A DNA stretch of 64,000 nt. Origin: Enterobacter cloacae complex sp. R_G8. GTDB lineage: Bacteria; Pseudomonadota; Gammaproteobacteria; Enterobacterales; Enterobacteriaceae. The notes beneath the pieces were generated by a model. The model was not told the origin of the DNA. It did no database searches and was given only the letters and a program-made list of their open reading frames with translations. This document shows, piece by piece, positions 23,801-32,582 of this stretch. Every line of letters starts with the position of its first letter. The first letter of the stretch is position 1. Position numbers and translations under genes: made by a program. Location: positions 868,001 through 932,000 of the forward strand of contig NZ_CP102246.1 in assembly GCF_024599795.1 (NCBI RefSeq). The letters run 5' to 3'.

Positions 23801-24748
23801 GCGGCGACCGGTGAGCTTGCGGCGAAAGCGATAGCGGGTATGCTGTATCCTGACGTCAAAGATTTATCGAAGCTGAGCGAAGAGCAGAAGCAGACGGTCA
23901 GTGCGCTGGCGACGATATCGGCGGGGATGGCCGGTGGACTGGCCGGGGACAGTACGGGGTCAGCGGTTGCCGGGGGGCAGGCAGGGAAGAACTCGTCTGA
24001 GAATAATCTTCTGGGTGGTAACGAAGATACCCAGACGAAGTTTGTGCAGGAGCATGGCAAGAATATAGCATCCTGTAGCACTGATCCCGGTTCAGCATCC
24101 TGTCAGAAAGGCCTGGCGATGAATGATGCGCTGATGGTGGCACTTCCGGCAGGTCTTGGCGGTGGAGTACTGGCAGCAGCAACGCCGGAAATAGCGGCAG
24201 CGGCTCAGGCTGCAATACAGGCCTGCGCTGGAAATGTTGTGCTGTGTCTGAACAGCGCCGGAATACAGGTATCAGAAGCTATCGTACCGGGTGGTGTTGG
24301 TGTTGGTGCTGGCGGTGCGGTAGGCATCGGTAAGTCGGTAGCGGAGGCGACGGCGGCGAAAGCCGAAGCGTTAGCGGCTAATGCAGCGAAAAATCTCTCA
24401 TCAGATATTGGAAAAATTAATGCCGGTAAGTTTGGTCAGCTTGAATTAAATTCGCTTTCTAAAACTGGAGCTAATATTGACTCAGCAGCTAAGTCTGGCA
24501 ATTTCACCGTTGCAGGCAGGGCATTACAAAAACACGGTAGCCGCGAAGGAAGTGCTTATCCTGCTGCTAAAGGCACTCCTGCTCAAATGAATGAGCAGGG
24601 GCAGAAAATATTAGATGAGATAGTTAAAGCGCCAGGAGCTTCTGTAAAAGAAGGAAATCGTTTTGGAGGGTTTGATGTCATCGCCCCTGATGGGCGTGGC
24701 GCCAGATTCGACCCTCAAGGTAACTTCCGTGGATTTTTGGAGCCTTAA
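14813..24748 (+). CDS. cdiA: CdiA, contact-dependent growth inhibition effector
   Basis: Giant filamentous TpsA protein (3311 residues). It has an extended signal peptide to about residue 32, then the TPS transport domain (about 35-270, with NNPNL and [13 protein letters not shown]). FHA-1 repeats run to about 1450, a less repetitive receptor-binding type region covers about 1480-1960, FHA-2 repeats about 1960-2600, then an Ala/Gly-rich pretoxin part. The junction motif is SSENN (3061-3065), a variant of VENN. The following 246 residues are the CT toxin, and GC content falls sharply near its end (from about 24390). It is followed by a 73-codon immunity gene. It should kill or arrest touching cells lacking that immunity. 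Confidence 0.93.
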   Translation: MMKQDQVRFSQRALSALLSVLLATQPLLPAVAASITPSGNTQIDKTANGVPVVNIATPNQSGISHNKYNDYNVGKEGLILNNATGQLNQTQLGGLIQNNPNLKAGQEAKGIINEVTGANRSNLQGYTEVAGKAANVIVANPYGITCNGCGFINTPNVTLTTGKPVLDASGKLQSLDVTQGAVTIEGAGLNGSQSDAVSIISRATEINAQLHAKDLRVVAGANRVAADGSVSALKGEGTAPKVAVDTGALGGMYANRIRLVSSETGVGVNLGNLNARQGDIALSSAGKVVLKDTLASGSTTVSAADVTLRGDHKAGGNVTVSGQTALTLDQAHVAADNNLQLTTRGTLTQNGGAFTAANDATLAATTLIQSADARASAGRHLAVNAEKNAALNGSVVAGQQLSVKGGELVQQGSLSAAEIALTAQTLTQESRSTTNASGNIALTTSGHSQLKGSTAAGHSLAVSAGSLANNGTLAAVADARINTGKFSNTGTVQGNSLTVSGTDITSSGTLKSASTLDIRARNATLSGETGAKGKTTVTASGNLNNSGALISDDTLTLNAAQIVNSGTLSGVRGVTTSAETFTASAKSVTHSDGDVALNNTDTTLAGETSAGGTVTVQGRSLNTTATAQTQGNSVGVAVQNANLEGTQAAKGNLTLKADSSLNHTGKSSASGLKVETGHLSNGGTLTASSLAIDSPEVTNGGLIHAGQTLSLVSRLLDNRSSGVLYSPAALSLSLSELNNAGIITSDAALSLSGSNLTNSGELSGASLAIDYETLKNSAGGLLLAHGANRITAQSVSSAGSMVGNTLTLNADRLESAGLLQGDSALSLTAGILNLLTGSRTLTGGELGFSGTTLTTAGQLQGQDVSIRAFDWNNRGSSLATGSLDVTTAGTLSNTGELMSQGNGTLNAVNTVNSGNMLSAGDLSLNGKTLRNSGTLQGNRVTAHQDNITNSGTLTGIAALTLAARLEMAAPLLTLVNDASGSLLTAGELSVTGGDLRNAGQWQGKRVLIHAQALTNGGAIQAENLLDAQIVSTLTGTTGSKITSNGELALSALTLANSGQWIAKHLTLGASTLNNSGEITGVDALSVALTQMNNQAGGKLLSAGALTLDADNATNAGQIQGKATTVTAGQLINSGRLQGEALTLNASGALNNTASGVLLSENALTVSTATLNNQGTLQGGGESSVKATTRVQNDGKMLSGGKLTLTAPELENSSSGLVQAVRLLLDVVNAANSGRILATDNAELRGTALTNDGMLQGADLLVNYQKLSNSGTALGTRSLTVKGDEITHSISGKLFSAGNLTLNSGTLKNAGQIVALGDVTLHLLNALEFSGTLAASNTLSLTAQGDITNNGTLQGNSLVLSTGGVLTNNGQFTAGKGDSTFSAQRIVLNAAGSLSAGGDVVFNSLSDITVNGFTGTAGSLTMNAVGTLLNTALIYAANNMQLFADRIHNVYGDILAGNSLWMQKNAAGAANSEVVNTSGNIETQKGDLTVATGLLSNKWEQLDVEVLPEQAVTSLPWVTMTEALIPAGWLPREEYDWFVTDFGGSGTGAPGFKPESWATPYEAYYEKAFAVLESEVRVNATGKAARIASGRDLFITAGELDNQASFILAQRDATLSGSVLNNQSWESGKRITYQVYHYDASETQGRLGSMKPNPAKTGDVHDTIRYLATGERYTATEGTATSYRAVIQAGGNIHATFTNDISNTLVTANTDGFSNTIAAPTLTPLSNQSITSGEQAQALVEADAQDITTPQWRDAVSDALKDISGGSSLSNQNGSSGNYPLPSGNNGYFVPSTDPDSPYLITVNPKLDDLGNMDDSLFNGLYDLLGITPGATPRETNSAYTDRNQFLGSSYFLDRLGLNPDRDYRFLGDAAFDTRYVSNAILNQTGSRYINGIGSDLDQMRYLMNSAAEQQKTLGLKFGVALTAEQVAALDKSMLWWESATINGQTVMIPKVYLSPKDVTVHSGSVISGNNVQLAGGNVINSGSTIAAQNGLSIDSSNSLSNLNAGLLSAGGGLNLSALGDINNIGSTISGKTVGLESVAGSINNITRAQQWNVDAGNVHFSGTDVGKTASITATDGLTMRAGQDINVTGANVSAGGRLGMAAGNDINITANEIATSEGRAGRNRATTETASVTHQGSTLSAGGDLTLQAGNDVNARAAAIAAEGDVGIQAGRDVNLLAEASMERSSSQVKKKTAIDESVRQQGTEIASGGNTVILAGRDVTAQAADVTAQGDIGVAAGRDVNLTTATESDYRYREQTKTSSGFLSKKTTHTIEEDSATREKGSLLSGDNVTVSAGNNLRVLGSAVAGDGDVALSAGNNVDIVAATNTDTAWRFKETKKSGLMGTGGIGFTIGSSKSTHDLREQGTTQSESFSIVGSTGGNVSIAAGKQAHIGGADIIAQKDISLTGDSVVIEPGHDKRTRDEKFEQKSSGLTVALSGAAGSAVNNAVTTAQSAKQSSDSRLAALQGTQAALSGVQAGQAVALDQVKGDSDKRNNNTIGVSASIGSQSSKSSSHMESETTTGSSLSAGNNVTIKATGSDITVAGSQIKAGKDVTLDAVRDVNLIASQDTQQTTGKNSSSGGSLGVGVGVGSGGAGISISANANSSKGHEKGNGVWQNETTVDAGNRVTINTGRDATIAGAQVSGETVVADIGRDLTIASTQDSDHYNSKQNSVSGGAGYTFGAGGFSGSINVSRDKMTSDYDSVQEQSGLFAGNGGFDVTVGNHTQLDGGVIASTATADKNRLDTGTLGFSDIHNQADFKTEHQGAGISSGGSIGKQFAGNMANALLAGGGNSGHAEGTTQAAVSEGTLIIRDKENQKQDVVDLSRDAEHANGSISPIFDKEKEQQRLQEVQLIGEIGSQAVDIANTQGEINGLNAGRKELADKGITEPGADASDALKKAYQDALRGTDAYKTTTAKYGTGSDLQRGIQAATAALQGLAGSDLTAALAGASAPELAYRIGHGMGIDDSTAAKTIAHAILGGAVAALQGNSAAAGAAGAATGELAAKAIAGMLYPDVKDLSKLSEEQKQTVSALATISAGMAGGLAGDSTGSAVAGGQAGKNSSENNLLGGNEDTQTKFVQEHGKNIASCSTDPGSASCQKGLAMNDALMVALPAGLGGGVLAAATPEIAAAAQAAIQACAGNVVLCLNSAGIQVSEAIVPGGVGVGAGGAVGIGKSVAEATAAKAEALAANAAKNLSSDIGKINAGKFGQLELNSLSKTGANIDSAAKSGNFTVAGRALQKHGSREGSAYPAAKGTPAQMNEQGQKILDEIVKAPGASVKEGNRFGGFDVIAPDGRGARFDPQGNFRGFLEP
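24008..24748 (+). other. CdiA-CT polymorphic toxin region
   Basis: Region of cdiA after the ENN codons. The first part (two cysteine pairs in [15 protein letters not shown] and [16 protein letters not shown]) resembles the CT entry domain used for crossing the target inner membrane. The last about 80 residues, with [35 protein letters not shown] and the terminal GNFRGFLEP, form a compact domain found at the ends of several CdiA and haemagglutinin toxins. A ribonuclease (for example BECR-fold) is plausible, with His in LQKHG as a candidate catalytic residue, but the activity is not shown by the sequence. Confidence 0.65.
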
Positions 24749-24750
24749 TT

Positions 24751-24972
24751 ATGAATAGTAAAGATCGTTTAAAAATAGTAATTGCAAGTGATGTCGATTA
24801 TGAGAATCTAATAGCTGAGATTTATCTTAATGACGAGTTTATTGCTCTTTTACAACAAGAAAATGGTGTGGATGATCTAAAAGTTGAATTTGCATCTAAT
24901 ATTAATTCAGTAAACTTTGACTGGCTTCAGAATGCGTTAAATGAGGCTAAGAGAAAATTGTTAAATCAGTAA
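24751..24972 (+). CDS. cdiI: CdiI, immunity protein cognate to CdiA-CT
   Basis: Small acidic protein of 73 residues (MNSKDRLKIVIASDVDYENL to KRKLLNQ) starting two bases after the cdiA stop. Position, AT-rich composition like the toxin tail, and the strong terminator right after it identify it as the cognate immunity protein that binds the CT toxin in the cytoplasm. No known fold is recognised by eye. Confidence 0.82.
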   Translation: MNSKDRLKIVIASDVDYENLIAEIYLNDEFIALLQQENGVDDLKVEFASNINSVNFDWLQNALNEAKRKLLNQ

Positions 24973-25009
24973 AAGAAGATCCCGCCTTTAGTAGCGGGAT
25001 CTTCTTTTT
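24973..25009 (+). terminator. Strong intrinsic terminator of the cdiBAI operon
   Basis: A 13-bp perfect stem (AAGAAGATCCCGC / GCGGGATCTTCTT) with an 8-base loop, followed by T residues, directly behind cdiI. Confidence 0.92.
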
Positions 25010-25158
25010 ACCCGTCAGCCCTTAACATCAAAGGGTAAATGAAAAACAAGGAGAATGTCTGTGCTTTTACGACTGAGGATTGCTTTAGCCATTACTGATA
25101 GTGGGTACTAAACCCAAAATGGTTCGCCTGAACACTAAAAATAAGGATATTAAACTTT

Positions 25159-25683
25159 ATGAAAAAACTGTTGATTACATTGTTTATATTTATGACCGTT
25201 GGATGCTCATCACCAGGAAAGCATGGTCTGTTTTACGAGTGGACACAATATAAAACAGGGGTGGAAGTTGAAGTTGTCAGTATGCCAAAATGGAAAGGAG
25301 GTGTAGATGCCATCCTGCGTTTGCAAGATGAGGGTAAATATGCATCGATGGTTATTTATAATGGTGGAAACGTCGAAAGCCACTTTGGTTACGTGACAAA
25401 AGACAATGTTCAGACATGGATTGATTTGTATGAGGGCTTTTTGACGTGGGAGCCAAAAGATGTAACGCAGAAAGTAAAGTTTACTATTGAAGATAATGTT
25501 TCATTATTTGGTAAAAATATATATGAAGTTGAGTATAGTGTAAAAAATAGTCGGAAATTATTCTTAATGAATCATTATAATGCTCACTATTTTATTTTTG
25601 ATTACACGAATCAAGCTGTCGATGAAGAGAATGTTAAAAGGTTGTTGGATATTTATCTCGGCTTAAGAAATACTTTGAAATAA
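25159..25683 (+). CDS. Putative lipoprotein, unknown function
   Basis: A 174-residue protein with a lipoprotein signal: MKKLLITLFIFMTVGCSS, lipobox VGCS with acylation at Cys16. The mature part is beta-rich with many aromatic residues and no cysteines. It is AT-rich, like the rest of the CDI tail cluster. Serine at +2 predicts outer-membrane sorting. No family is recognised. It might be accessory cargo of the CDI island or an immunity-type protein working at the envelope; neither is shown. Confidence 0.7.
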   Translation: MKKLLITLFIFMTVGCSSPGKHGLFYEWTQYKTGVEVEVVSMPKWKGGVDAILRLQDEGKYASMVIYNGGNVESHFGYVTKDNVQTWIDLYEGFLTWEPKDVTQKVKFTIEDNVSLFGKNIYEVEYSVKNSRKLFLMNHYNAHYFIFDYTNQAVDEENVKRLLDIYLGLRNTLK

Positions 25684-25742
25684 TATCCCACATTCACATG
25701 CCGCAAAAATGACTCTTTATTGAGAATAATTCTCTAAAGAGC

Positions 25743-26093
25743 GTGATGTGTGCGGAAACCCCTTGGGATTGTCGTGATAACCCGCTGATTGAAGGTGGAG
25801 GATCCAGAGGTGCTTACAATCCTACTGGTAGAAATGGTAATCCCATGAATACCAAAGGTTCTAACTCGCCAGCAGCAATTGGAGAGCGAAAATATTCAGC
25901 TCATACAGTTGATCGTATGCAAGGGCGCGGTGTTCCGCCTTCAGCAGTAGAAAATACTATTAAGACAGGGAATACTTATTCAACAAAGTCCGGAACTATG
26001 GGGTACTACGATGCAACAAACAATCTGCGGGTAATTATTAACTCTAATACAGGCGATGTTGTAACAGTAATTCCAGGAGCACCGACAAAATGA
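25743..26093 (+). CDS. Orphan CdiA-CT toxin module
   Basis: Displaced toxin fragment (116 residues from GTG 25743; ATG at 25746 also possible). The frame is open from 25713 and, before any start codon, encodes IENNSL, a relic of the VENN junction where CT modules are exchanged. The C-terminal part, YSAHTVDRMQGRGVPPSAVE followed by VIINSNTGDVVTVIP, resembles the small DUF4258/BECR-like toxin domains with an H-x3-R-M core. No secretion part is present, so it is silent unless recombined onto cdiA. It overlaps the next gene by four bases (ATGA). Confidence 0.75.
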   Translation: MMCAETPWDCRDNPLIEGGGSRGAYNPTGRNGNPMNTKGSNSPAAIGERKYSAHTVDRMQGRGVPPSAVENTIKTGNTYSTKSGTMGYYDATNNLRVIINSNTGDVVTVIPGAPTK

Positions 26094-26356
26094 ATGATCG
26101 CTTTTTATATGACCAAGTTAAGGCTGTTTTATTACATGAGTGGGATCCTTTAGGTATCAGCGACCTCATTGAGGCCGATGATGAATATGATGCATATGTG
26201 CAGCCTATCTGTGATATGTTATATGCGGGAAAAGAAATCGAAGACATTTTTCACTATCTACATTGGGTTGCTACTGATTATATGTGCCTGAATGTAAATA
26301 GTGATTTAGAGCGTAGAGTTGCCGAAAAGTTATTTTATTTGCCAAAAGTTCACTAA
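26090..26356 (+). CDS. Probable immunity protein for the orphan CdiA-CT
   Basis: An 88-residue, strongly acidic protein (MNDRFLYDQVKAVLLHEWDP, rich in Asp/Glu) whose start overlaps the orphan toxin stop. This coupling is characteristic of toxin-immunity pairs. It would protect against siblings still deploying that CT. The fold looks all-helical and the family is not recognised with certainty. Confidence 0.72.
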   Translation: MNDRFLYDQVKAVLLHEWDPLGISDLIEADDEYDAYVQPICDMLYAGKEIEDIFHYLHWVATDYMCLNVNSDLERRVAEKLFYLPKVH

Positions 26357-26365
26357 AAAATGAAA

Positions 26366-26389
26366 GCTCCCGACTGTCGAGGTGGGAGC
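26366..26389 (+). terminator. Weak hairpin after the orphan immunity gene
   Basis: GCTCCC pairs with GGGAGC over a 12-base loop, with no clear T tract. It is placed 10 bases after the immunity gene stop. Confidence 0.4.
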
Positions 26390-26474
26390 GTTATCAGTAG
26401 TTACGTTTACATACAATGCCCGCTGCTGGCGAGTTGCTAACAATCATTCATGTCGATACTTGGGTTTACATTAA

Positions 26475-26858
26475 ATGGTTATAGAAATTAATAGCCCTAT
26501 AAATATTACTCTTGACGTAATGGAGCTTGACGAGAATATTCCCTCCATGAAGTTTAGTGTAACTATTCGGGTAAGGAAATTTTGCTATAGCTGCGAGGTA
26601 AACTCTCAGTTCTGGATATAATATCAGGAGTTTGACAGGTTTATCGATAATATGAAAAGGGGTGATGTAGCAATACTTAAAGATATGAACCATTTTTTCG
26701 AGTTGCGGGTATTTTCTTCTCAAGGCTGGCTAGAATGGTCATGCGCCAAAGAGGATTTGGAGGGAAATGTTACATCCTTCCAGGGAAAGGAAAAACTAAC
26801 TGAAGAATCAACGCGCACTATATATGAAGCATTTAGCGACTATCCTAAATTGTGGTAA
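26475..26858 (+). pseudogene. Small protein gene interrupted by an in-frame TAA (possible immunity gene)
   Basis: One continuous frame runs from ATG 26475 to the stop at 26858 except for a TAA at 26619-26621 (codon 49). The first half reads MVIEINSPINITLDVMELDE and ends NSQFWI. The second half resumes YQEFDRFIDNMKRGDVAILK and ends SDYPKLW. The two halves join into a plausible 127-residue protein with a beta-rich start and the layout of WapI-type immunity proteins, though that family match is tentative. An internal ATG (26652) could still give the last 68 residues. Its place in the CDI tail cluster suggests a decayed immunity gene. Confidence 0.68.
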
Positions 26859-26862
26859 CCAG

Positions 26863-26898
26863 GAAGCTCCCGGCCTGTATGTCGGGATCTTCTTTTTT
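26863..26898 (+). terminator. Intrinsic terminator
   Basis: The stem GAAGCTCCCG pairs with CGGGATCTTC (one mismatch) and is followed by six T. It resembles the terminator after cdiI, as if copied with an older module. Confidence 0.82.
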
Positions 26899-27088
26899 AA
26901 ACTATTAGGCTTTACTCGAAATTCCCGTATCTGCTCTGGATCACTCACAGATTGCCGAAATTTAACGGCAGTGGATATTGCAGTATGCAGGGGAACGCCG
27001 AATCAGGCCTGAACTAAGTACGAAAGAGCGGTAAGCGTAAGCATATAGAAGAATATTCTCCTTCATTATTTTATCTCAAGGAAAGAAA

Positions 27089-27766
27089 ATGAAAGTAACA
27101 ACATTCACAGTAACTACTTTACTATTCGTTGTAGCGCTAACGGGGTGTGCCAGCAAAATAAAGCCTGAAACAGTAACCTCTTCCAATGGTAGTTCAATTG
27201 AGATCATGGCTGTGTCAGCACAGGCAGATCTTAATAATAACCGTATCGCAGATAATTCACTACGCGTAGTTACTCCGACTCATAACGCTGTAGGAAAAGG
27301 GTTGGCCGTTTTGTCTGTGTTAACCGGAAATATAAAACCCAGCAGTTTTGATAAAGAAAATTATAAAGGGGAAATCATCGAGTCGATCAAAAATCCTACT
27401 GATACCTACCTCGCTCAAGGTGCAAAGAAAAGTATCAGTAAGTGGATGGACTCCCAATCCAGCGGGTATGTTTATAAAGAACAACTCAATATTGGCCATG
27501 CTACCTGGGCATTGATTTTTAAAGATGCTACAGCAACCGCTCCCGTTTATCAGTTGAAATATAAGGTGCTTTTCTATAAAAAACCTGAGGGTGGGAATAT
27601 GTTTTCCGCGTATACTGTAGCTGAATGTTCCCCCGTTCCTGTGGAAGCGAATCTGTCAGAATGGGAACGTGATAATTATAAGAAGGTGGCTGTTGAAACC
27701 CAGAAATATATGGATGCGTGTATCCTCGAATTAAATAATCAACTCCCGCGCTTGCTGAAGAAATAG
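27089..27766 (+). CDS. Putative lipoprotein, unknown function
   Basis: A 225-residue protein with a lipoprotein signal peptide (VVALTGCASK, lipobox LTGC, acylated Cys about residue 20). The mature region contains two further cysteines, in VAECSPVPVE and MDACILELN, that could form a disulphide. The start has a good AAGGAAAG site. Ala then Ser after the Cys predicts the outer membrane. No domain is recognised. It has low GC, like its neighbours. Confidence 0.72.
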   Translation: MKVTTFTVTTLLFVVALTGCASKIKPETVTSSNGSSIEIMAVSAQADLNNNRIADNSLRVVTPTHNAVGKGLAVLSVLTGNIKPSSFDKENYKGEIIESIKNPTDTYLAQGAKKSISKWMDSQSSGYVYKEQLNIGHATWALIFKDATATAPVYQLKYKVLFYKKPEGGNMFSAYTVAECSPVPVEANLSEWERDNYKKVAVETQKYMDACILELNNQLPRLLKK

Positions 27767-27783
27767 CATTTGTATAAAAACAG

Positions 27784-27803
27784 TCCCGGTTTTAAAACCG
27801 GGA
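27784..27803 (+). terminator. Perfect palindrome after the lipoprotein gene
   Basis: TCCCGGTTTTAAAACCGGGA is a 20-base perfect dyad 17 bases after the stop. It lacks a long T run downstream, so terminator strength is uncertain. Confidence 0.6.
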
Positions 27804-28122
27804 TGTTATCTGTATGAAAATTCGCTTTTGATAAAAATAATTATGGGAATGGCGAAGTAGCTTCGGAAAATATTTTTGAACAATATCATTGAATGATCCC
27901 TACCTCCATGCTGGAAATCCTATATCAATTGTTACATTTACTCTCATTACACGTTGCGGGGCTTGTTCGCAGTTGTCATTCTGATTACCCCGCCCCCTAT
28001 GCCCGGTTTACCATAAAATTCCTAAAATGTGTAATTTGCCAGCGACATCACTTTATCCTGCTCTGGATTGTTCATCTTCCATGTTAAAATACGTAGCAAA
28101 CAACATTGTTAAAGGACAAACG
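27804..28122. other. AT-rich intergenic stretch, no gene supported
   Basis: About 320 bases without a convincing reading frame. Only short frames lacking a ribosome-binding site are present. The 3' part must carry the promoter of the gene at 28123. Confidence 0.6.
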
Positions 28123-28482
28123 ATGAAAATGAAGCTTTCCCTGTTTTGCGCAAATACAGGTTTAAGTAAAAAGGACTTTCCCTTATGGTCAGATGTTTAC
28201 GATGCGCTTCATCAGCTCAGGACGAATACGGGAAGCGTTAATATTGTAGATGTTGATAATCAAAAAACGCTCAGCATCCATTCGGATGGTATGCATTTCC
28301 TGCTCTCATTAATTAAGGGTAAGGATGATAAAACAAACATACAAAGCATCCAGACTGCTTTTTTTGAAAGGAAAGAAAGTGCTGTTCCGCCTGTTTTCCT
28401 GAGTCACTCTCATGACCTGATAAGTGATTTCGAGTTTGTGACTGAGGTTTGCAGATCCTTTTTCATCACAGGACAGGTTTAG
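28123..28482 (+). CDS. Small protein of the CDI cluster, unknown function
   Basis: A 119-residue soluble protein starting MKMKLSLFCANTGLSKKDFP and ending RSFFITGQV. I chose ATG 28123 because AAAGGAC lies eight bases upstream; longer in-frame starts run through non-coding sequence. Composition is AT-rich and length is typical of immunity proteins, but no partner toxin lies next to it and no family is recognised. Confidence 0.62.
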   Translation: MKMKLSLFCANTGLSKKDFPLWSDVYDALHQLRTNTGSVNIVDVDNQKTLSIHSDGMHFLLSLIKGKDDKTNIQSIQTAFFERKESAVPPVFLSHSHDLISDFEFVTEVCRSFFITGQV

Positions 28483-28705
28483 CGTTTTGCTGCATTAAAA
28501 CCCTCCTGTAATATCTGGCATTAAAATTCCCAACCCATTTGTTTAAATCATTATGCCTAATGAAAAGTAGGTTGTGTTCGCGTATTCCGTATTTTTTCTG
28601 AATTATTCTCAAACCAGACAAACCTTGTCCTGATTCAACACGTGGTAGGCTATGGTGTACAGCGTGTAATGGAGCCGTTAATGCCTCAGGAAAGAATAAA
28701 CACCA

Positions 28706-29335
28706 ATGACAAAAATACTGCTTGTGGATGACCATCCGGCAATCTGCTTTGCGCTCAAGGTGCTGCTGGAAAAGAATCCGGATTTTATCGTGACGACATC
28801 CTCCGGCGAGAACCTGCTGGCGCTGCTGCATCGGGAACAGCCGTCGCTGCTGATCCTCGACCTGGAACTCAAAAACGCTGACGGGCTGGATCTTCTCCCG
28901 CGTATCAAACACCACTTCCCTGCGCTCAGGGTGCTGGTTTATACCAACCAGCCTGCGGGGATCTACGCACTGCGTACGCTGAAGGCCGGGGCGAGCGGGT
29001 TTATCAATAAAAGCCTGGCACTGGAGCGCGTCGAGCCGGTTTGCCAGCTGCTGCTGGACGGCTATCACTGTTTCCCGGAAGAGACGTTCATGAAAATCGT
29101 CGAGGCTACTGAAATAAAACATGATACCCGGGCGCTGCTGGCGAGTTTCTCCGATCGTGAAATCGCGGTGCTGAACTATCTGAAGCAGGGCAAAAGCAAC
29201 AAGGAGATTGCCGACCGGCTGGCGCTCAGCAACAAAACCATCAGCACCTATAAGGCGCGAATGATGAAAAAAAGCGGCTTTGCGCATTTTGAACAACTTT
29301 TCGATCTTATTGATACTTCAGAGCCAGAGACGTGA
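28706..29335 (+). CDS. LuxR-type response regulator (EvgA-like)
   Basis: Two-component regulator of 209 residues. The N-terminal receiver has acidic pocket VDD (residues 7-9), phospho-acceptor Asp52 in LLILDLELKN and Lys about 102 (GFINKS). The C-terminal HTH_LuxR domain (about 145-195) reads FSDREIAVLNYLKQGKSNKE then NKTISTYKARMMKK. It overlaps the next gene by four bases (GTGA), so kinase and regulator are coupled. Layout and sequence are closest to EvgA/BvgA systems. Target genes are unknown; the neighbouring envelope genes are candidates. Confidence 0.9.
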   Translation: MTKILLVDDHPAICFALKVLLEKNPDFIVTTSSGENLLALLHREQPSLLILDLELKNADGLDLLPRIKHHFPALRVLVYTNQPAGIYALRTLKAGASGFINKSLALERVEPVCQLLLDGYHCFPEETFMKIVEATEIKHDTRALLASFSDREIAVLNYLKQGKSNKEIADRLALSNKTISTYKARMMKKSGFAHFEQLFDLIDTSEPET

Positions 29336-32300
29336 GAGCCGTTACCTTTATCCTGCTTTTTTGTATTGCCTTTACCGTGTGCGCCGCGCAACCGGGGGAA
29401 TCCCTTCGCCTGCTGGCGCGTAGCCATGAAAAGGTGATCGAGCCGGGACTCAGCGGCAGCGAATGGCGCTGGGTGCGCGAACACCGCAAAATCCGTCTGG
29501 CGGTCTGGGAGCCGATGATGCCCCCTTACGACATCACCACGGGGCTGAACGATTACGGTGGTATCAATGCGGATTTCACCGGGCTGGTGGCGGAAAACCT
29601 CGGTCTGGAGATCGAGGTGGTGCGTTATCCCACCTATGACGATGCTTTGTCAGCATTGCGGGCAGGTAAGGCGGATTTTATGCCTCAGGCAGGGGGTAGC
29701 CAGCAAAAACAGGGGCTGTTGCTGAGTGTGCCCTACAGCGACAACATCCCTGTTGAAGTGGTAAATACCGATGCCTCGCCCGATGAGCCGGTGAAACGGA
29801 TCGCCGTTTCGCCTGTCTACAGCAGCAGCGACGTGCTGGCCCGTTATCCGGGGGCTGTCATTGTGAATTTCTCCTCCACGCGGCATGCGCTGGAGGCGCT
29901 GGCGTTTCGCAAAATCGATCTGTTCTTCAGCGATGCGATCACCGCGCGCTATCTGGCGAGTCAGTCAAATTTAAGCAATCTCAGTATTCGTCCGGTGGCG
30001 GACACGTTCGAGGCGTCGGGATTCTCGTTCGCTGCGATGCCAAAGATGGCGGTCTGGATCGCGATCCTCAACAAGATGCTGATGGCGCTGCCGGAGAACG
30101 CGGGCGTGGAGATCCACCGTCGCTGGAGCGGGGGGATCCCGCTCTCCCTGAGCGAAGAGCCACCGCGTTACACCTCGCTCGAACATAAATGGATCAAAGA
30201 ACATTCCCGGATCCGCGTCGCGGTGGCGCAGGATAACGCCCCCATTGCCTTTTTCAACGAGCGCGGGCAGCTGCGCGGCATCCTGGCGGATCTGCTCACC
30301 GCGCTCCGCCTGCGTACCGGGTTTACCTTTGAAATCCGCCGTTATCCCAGCCAGGCCGCCGCCTTCAGGGCCATTAATCGCGGAGAGGCCGAGCTGATTG
30401 CAGGTGTCACGCAGGAGGGGATCTGGCAGGCGGATCTCCTCACTACCCGAACCTGGCTGTATAACTCCTGGGTTATGGTTGGACGCGCGCTGCCGGGCAA
30501 GGAGGCGCTTCAGCCCCGTGTGGTGAGCCTGCGCGGTGAAGCGCCTGATGGCTGGCTTGGCCGACAAAACAGTGGGCAGACGGCGAAGGTCGATACCTGG
30601 TGGCAGGGTTTTAACAGCGTGGTGAAGGATAAAAACGACATGATGGTGGTGCCGCTGATCATTGCCAACGCCCAACTCACCCGCAAAGAATTTGCCTCAC
30701 TAAAAATTCTCGCCAGCATCGATGCCGAACCGTTGCGCTTTGCCTTTGGCGCATCGCGGCAGGCCTGGCCGTTGATCACCATTCTGAATAAAGCGCTGAT
30801 CAACATCCCGCCGGAAGATCTCCATGCCCTGACGCGCGGCAGCAATACGGGCAATGCGTTTGCCTCGGTGTCGACGTCGGCGCTGTCGATAACGTGGTTG
30901 GTGACGTTCACCGCCGCCGGTCTGGCCTTGCTGGCGCTGGTGGCAGGATGGATCTACCGTCGGCGGCGCATCCAGCAGGCGCGCATCCGCAAGCTTATTC
31001 AGACGCTGCGTGCGGCGAAACAGCGCGCAGAGCGAGCCCGTCGGGGAAAAAGCGCCTTTCTGGCGACCATGAGCCATGAAATTCGCACGCCCGTCAGCGC
31101 CATTATCGGCATGCTGGAACTGGTGATGAAACGTCCCGACCATGCCCCGCAAAACCCGCAGTCGATACGGGTCGCCTGGGACGCGGCGCAGTCGCTGTTG
31201 CTGCTTATCGGGAATATCCTGGATGTGGAGCGTATTGCGTCCGGCCGTCTGGTGCTCCGCCCGGAGCGCGCCTCGCTTCGAAACCTGATTGAAGGAACGG
31301 TGTCGCAGTTTGAGGGGCTGGCGGCGCAGAAATCATTGAAGCTGCTGCTGGAAATGGATACCGCCCTGAAGGGGGACGTATTGATCGATGTGATGCGTTT
31401 TCGCCAGATCGTCACCAACCTGCTGGGCAACGCCATTAAATTCACCGACCACGGTCAGGTGATGCTGCGCGCGCAGCCGCAATGGCAGGACGGCGAGTTT
31501 ATGCTGCTGGAGCTGGCAATAGCAGACACCGGCGAGGGGATTGATATCGCGACGCAACAGCGTCTGTTCCAGCCTTTTAGTCAGGGTGAGAGCCGTACCC
31601 GGGCGCAGGGCAGCGGGCTGGGGCTCTATATCTGTCGCCAGCTCGCGGACATGATGGAAGGGGATCTCACGCTGAATAGCGTGCAAGGTGAGGGGACGAC
31701 GGTCACGGTGACGCTCAGGCTGCCCGTTATGGCCGCCCTGCCAGAGAAAGAGGCCGGGCATGCTGTCCCTTCCGGCAAACGCGCTGCGTTGACCATTATG
31801 GTGGTAGACGACAATCCGGTCGGACGGATGCTGCTTACCCAGCAGCTTGAGTGGCTGGGGCATGCCGTCATCCAGTACGACAGCCCGAAAATGCTGATCG
31901 AGCGCCTGGCAACCCGACAGCCGGACGTGGTGATCACCGACTGCAACATGCCCGAAATGAGCGGCTATGCCCTGTCGCGCATCGTCAATGAACGTTACCC
32001 GGATGTCACGGTGTTTGGCATGACGGCGGACGCGCGTGAATCCGTGCGGGATGAGGCGCGGGAAGCGGGCATGCGCGACTGTATCTTCAAGCCGGTCACG
32101 CTGGTTGCGCTGGAAAATCTGCTCGCCCCTCTTGCTCCATCCGAAAAATCACCGGATGCGTTACCTTGTTCCATCACGCTACCCCCAGCACTGCTGGACG
32201 GTGAGCATCTGGCAACGTTTCTGGATTTGCAGATAAGCGTGCTGGAGGAGACGCTGCGTGATATCGCGCTGTGGCGGAAGGACCCCGGTATACCCTTGAA

Positions 32301-32520
32301 GGACGCGCTGCACCGTCTGCGGGGCGGTATTCAACTGCTCGGTATGCCGGCGCTGGAAGCGCGCTGTCTGGAGCAGGAACAGGCTGCCGACAGCGGCGGC
32401 ATCCGTCAGCTTGAGGAGGACATTCTGGCATTGAGGAGCGTATTACAGCGCTGGCGCGAGACGGGACTACAGCCGGGCGAGACCGTCCTACAGCAGAATG
32501 AGGACGGGCGTACAGCGTAA
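29332..32520 (+). CDS. EvgS/BvgS-like hybrid sensor histidine kinase
   Basis: A 1062-residue multistep phosphorelay kinase. A signal peptide (about 1-18) is followed by two periplasmic SBP_bac_3 (Venus-flytrap) domains at about 45-265 and 285-505, and one membrane span at about 519-541. Then come HisKA with His582 (ATMSHEIRTPVSAIIGMLEL), HATPase_c (NLLGNAIKFTD, GSGLGLYICRQ), a receiver with Asp870 (VVITDCNMPEMSG) and an Hpt domain with His994 (LHRLRGGIQLLG). It is shorter than E. coli EvgS because no PAS domain follows the membrane span. It starts at GTG 29332 within the regulator stop. The signal is unknown. Confidence 0.92.
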   Translation: MRAVTFILLFCIAFTVCAAQPGESLRLLARSHEKVIEPGLSGSEWRWVREHRKIRLAVWEPMMPPYDITTGLNDYGGINADFTGLVAENLGLEIEVVRYPTYDDALSALRAGKADFMPQAGGSQQKQGLLLSVPYSDNIPVEVVNTDASPDEPVKRIAVSPVYSSSDVLARYPGAVIVNFSSTRHALEALAFRKIDLFFSDAITARYLASQSNLSNLSIRPVADTFEASGFSFAAMPKMAVWIAILNKMLMALPENAGVEIHRRWSGGIPLSLSEEPPRYTSLEHKWIKEHSRIRVAVAQDNAPIAFFNERGQLRGILADLLTALRLRTGFTFEIRRYPSQAAAFRAINRGEAELIAGVTQEGIWQADLLTTRTWLYNSWVMVGRALPGKEALQPRVVSLRGEAPDGWLGRQNSGQTAKVDTWWQGFNSVVKDKNDMMVVPLIIANAQLTRKEFASLKILASIDAEPLRFAFGASRQAWPLITILNKALINIPPEDLHALTRGSNTGNAFASVSTSALSITWLVTFTAAGLALLALVAGWIYRRRRIQQARIRKLIQTLRAAKQRAERARRGKSAFLATMSHEIRTPVSAIIGMLELVMKRPDHAPQNPQSIRVAWDAAQSLLLLIGNILDVERIASGRLVLRPERASLRNLIEGTVSQFEGLAAQKSLKLLLEMDTALKGDVLIDVMRFRQIVTNLLGNAIKFTDHGQVMLRAQPQWQDGEFMLLELAIADTGEGIDIATQQRLFQPFSQGESRTRAQGSGLGLYICRQLADMMEGDLTLNSVQGEGTTVTVTLRLPVMAALPEKEAGHAVPSGKRAALTIMVVDDNPVGRMLLTQQLEWLGHAVIQYDSPKMLIERLATRQPDVVITDCNMPEMSGYALSRIVNERYPDVTVFGMTADARESVRDEAREAGMRDCIFKPVTLVALENLLAPLAPSEKSPDALPCSITLPPALLDGEHLATFLDLQISVLEETLRDIALWRKDPGIPLKDALHRLRGGIQLLGMPALEARCLEQEQAADSGGIRQLEEDILALRSVLQRWRETGLQPGETVLQQNEDGRTA

Positions 32521-32582
32521 GCTTCCCCTCCATCGGGGTACGCTTTTAGTCGGGGAAGTTCACATATAAAGGAGATATCCCG

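Noticed and set aside
26466..26723. 85-codon minus-strand gene over the broken small gene
   Set aside because: No ribosome-binding site, and the plus-strand frame reads more convincingly as coding sequence on both sides of the TAA.
26824..27012. 62-codon frame between the broken gene and the second lipoprotein
   Set aside because: It overlaps the end of the broken gene, runs through a strong terminator and has no recognisable start signal.
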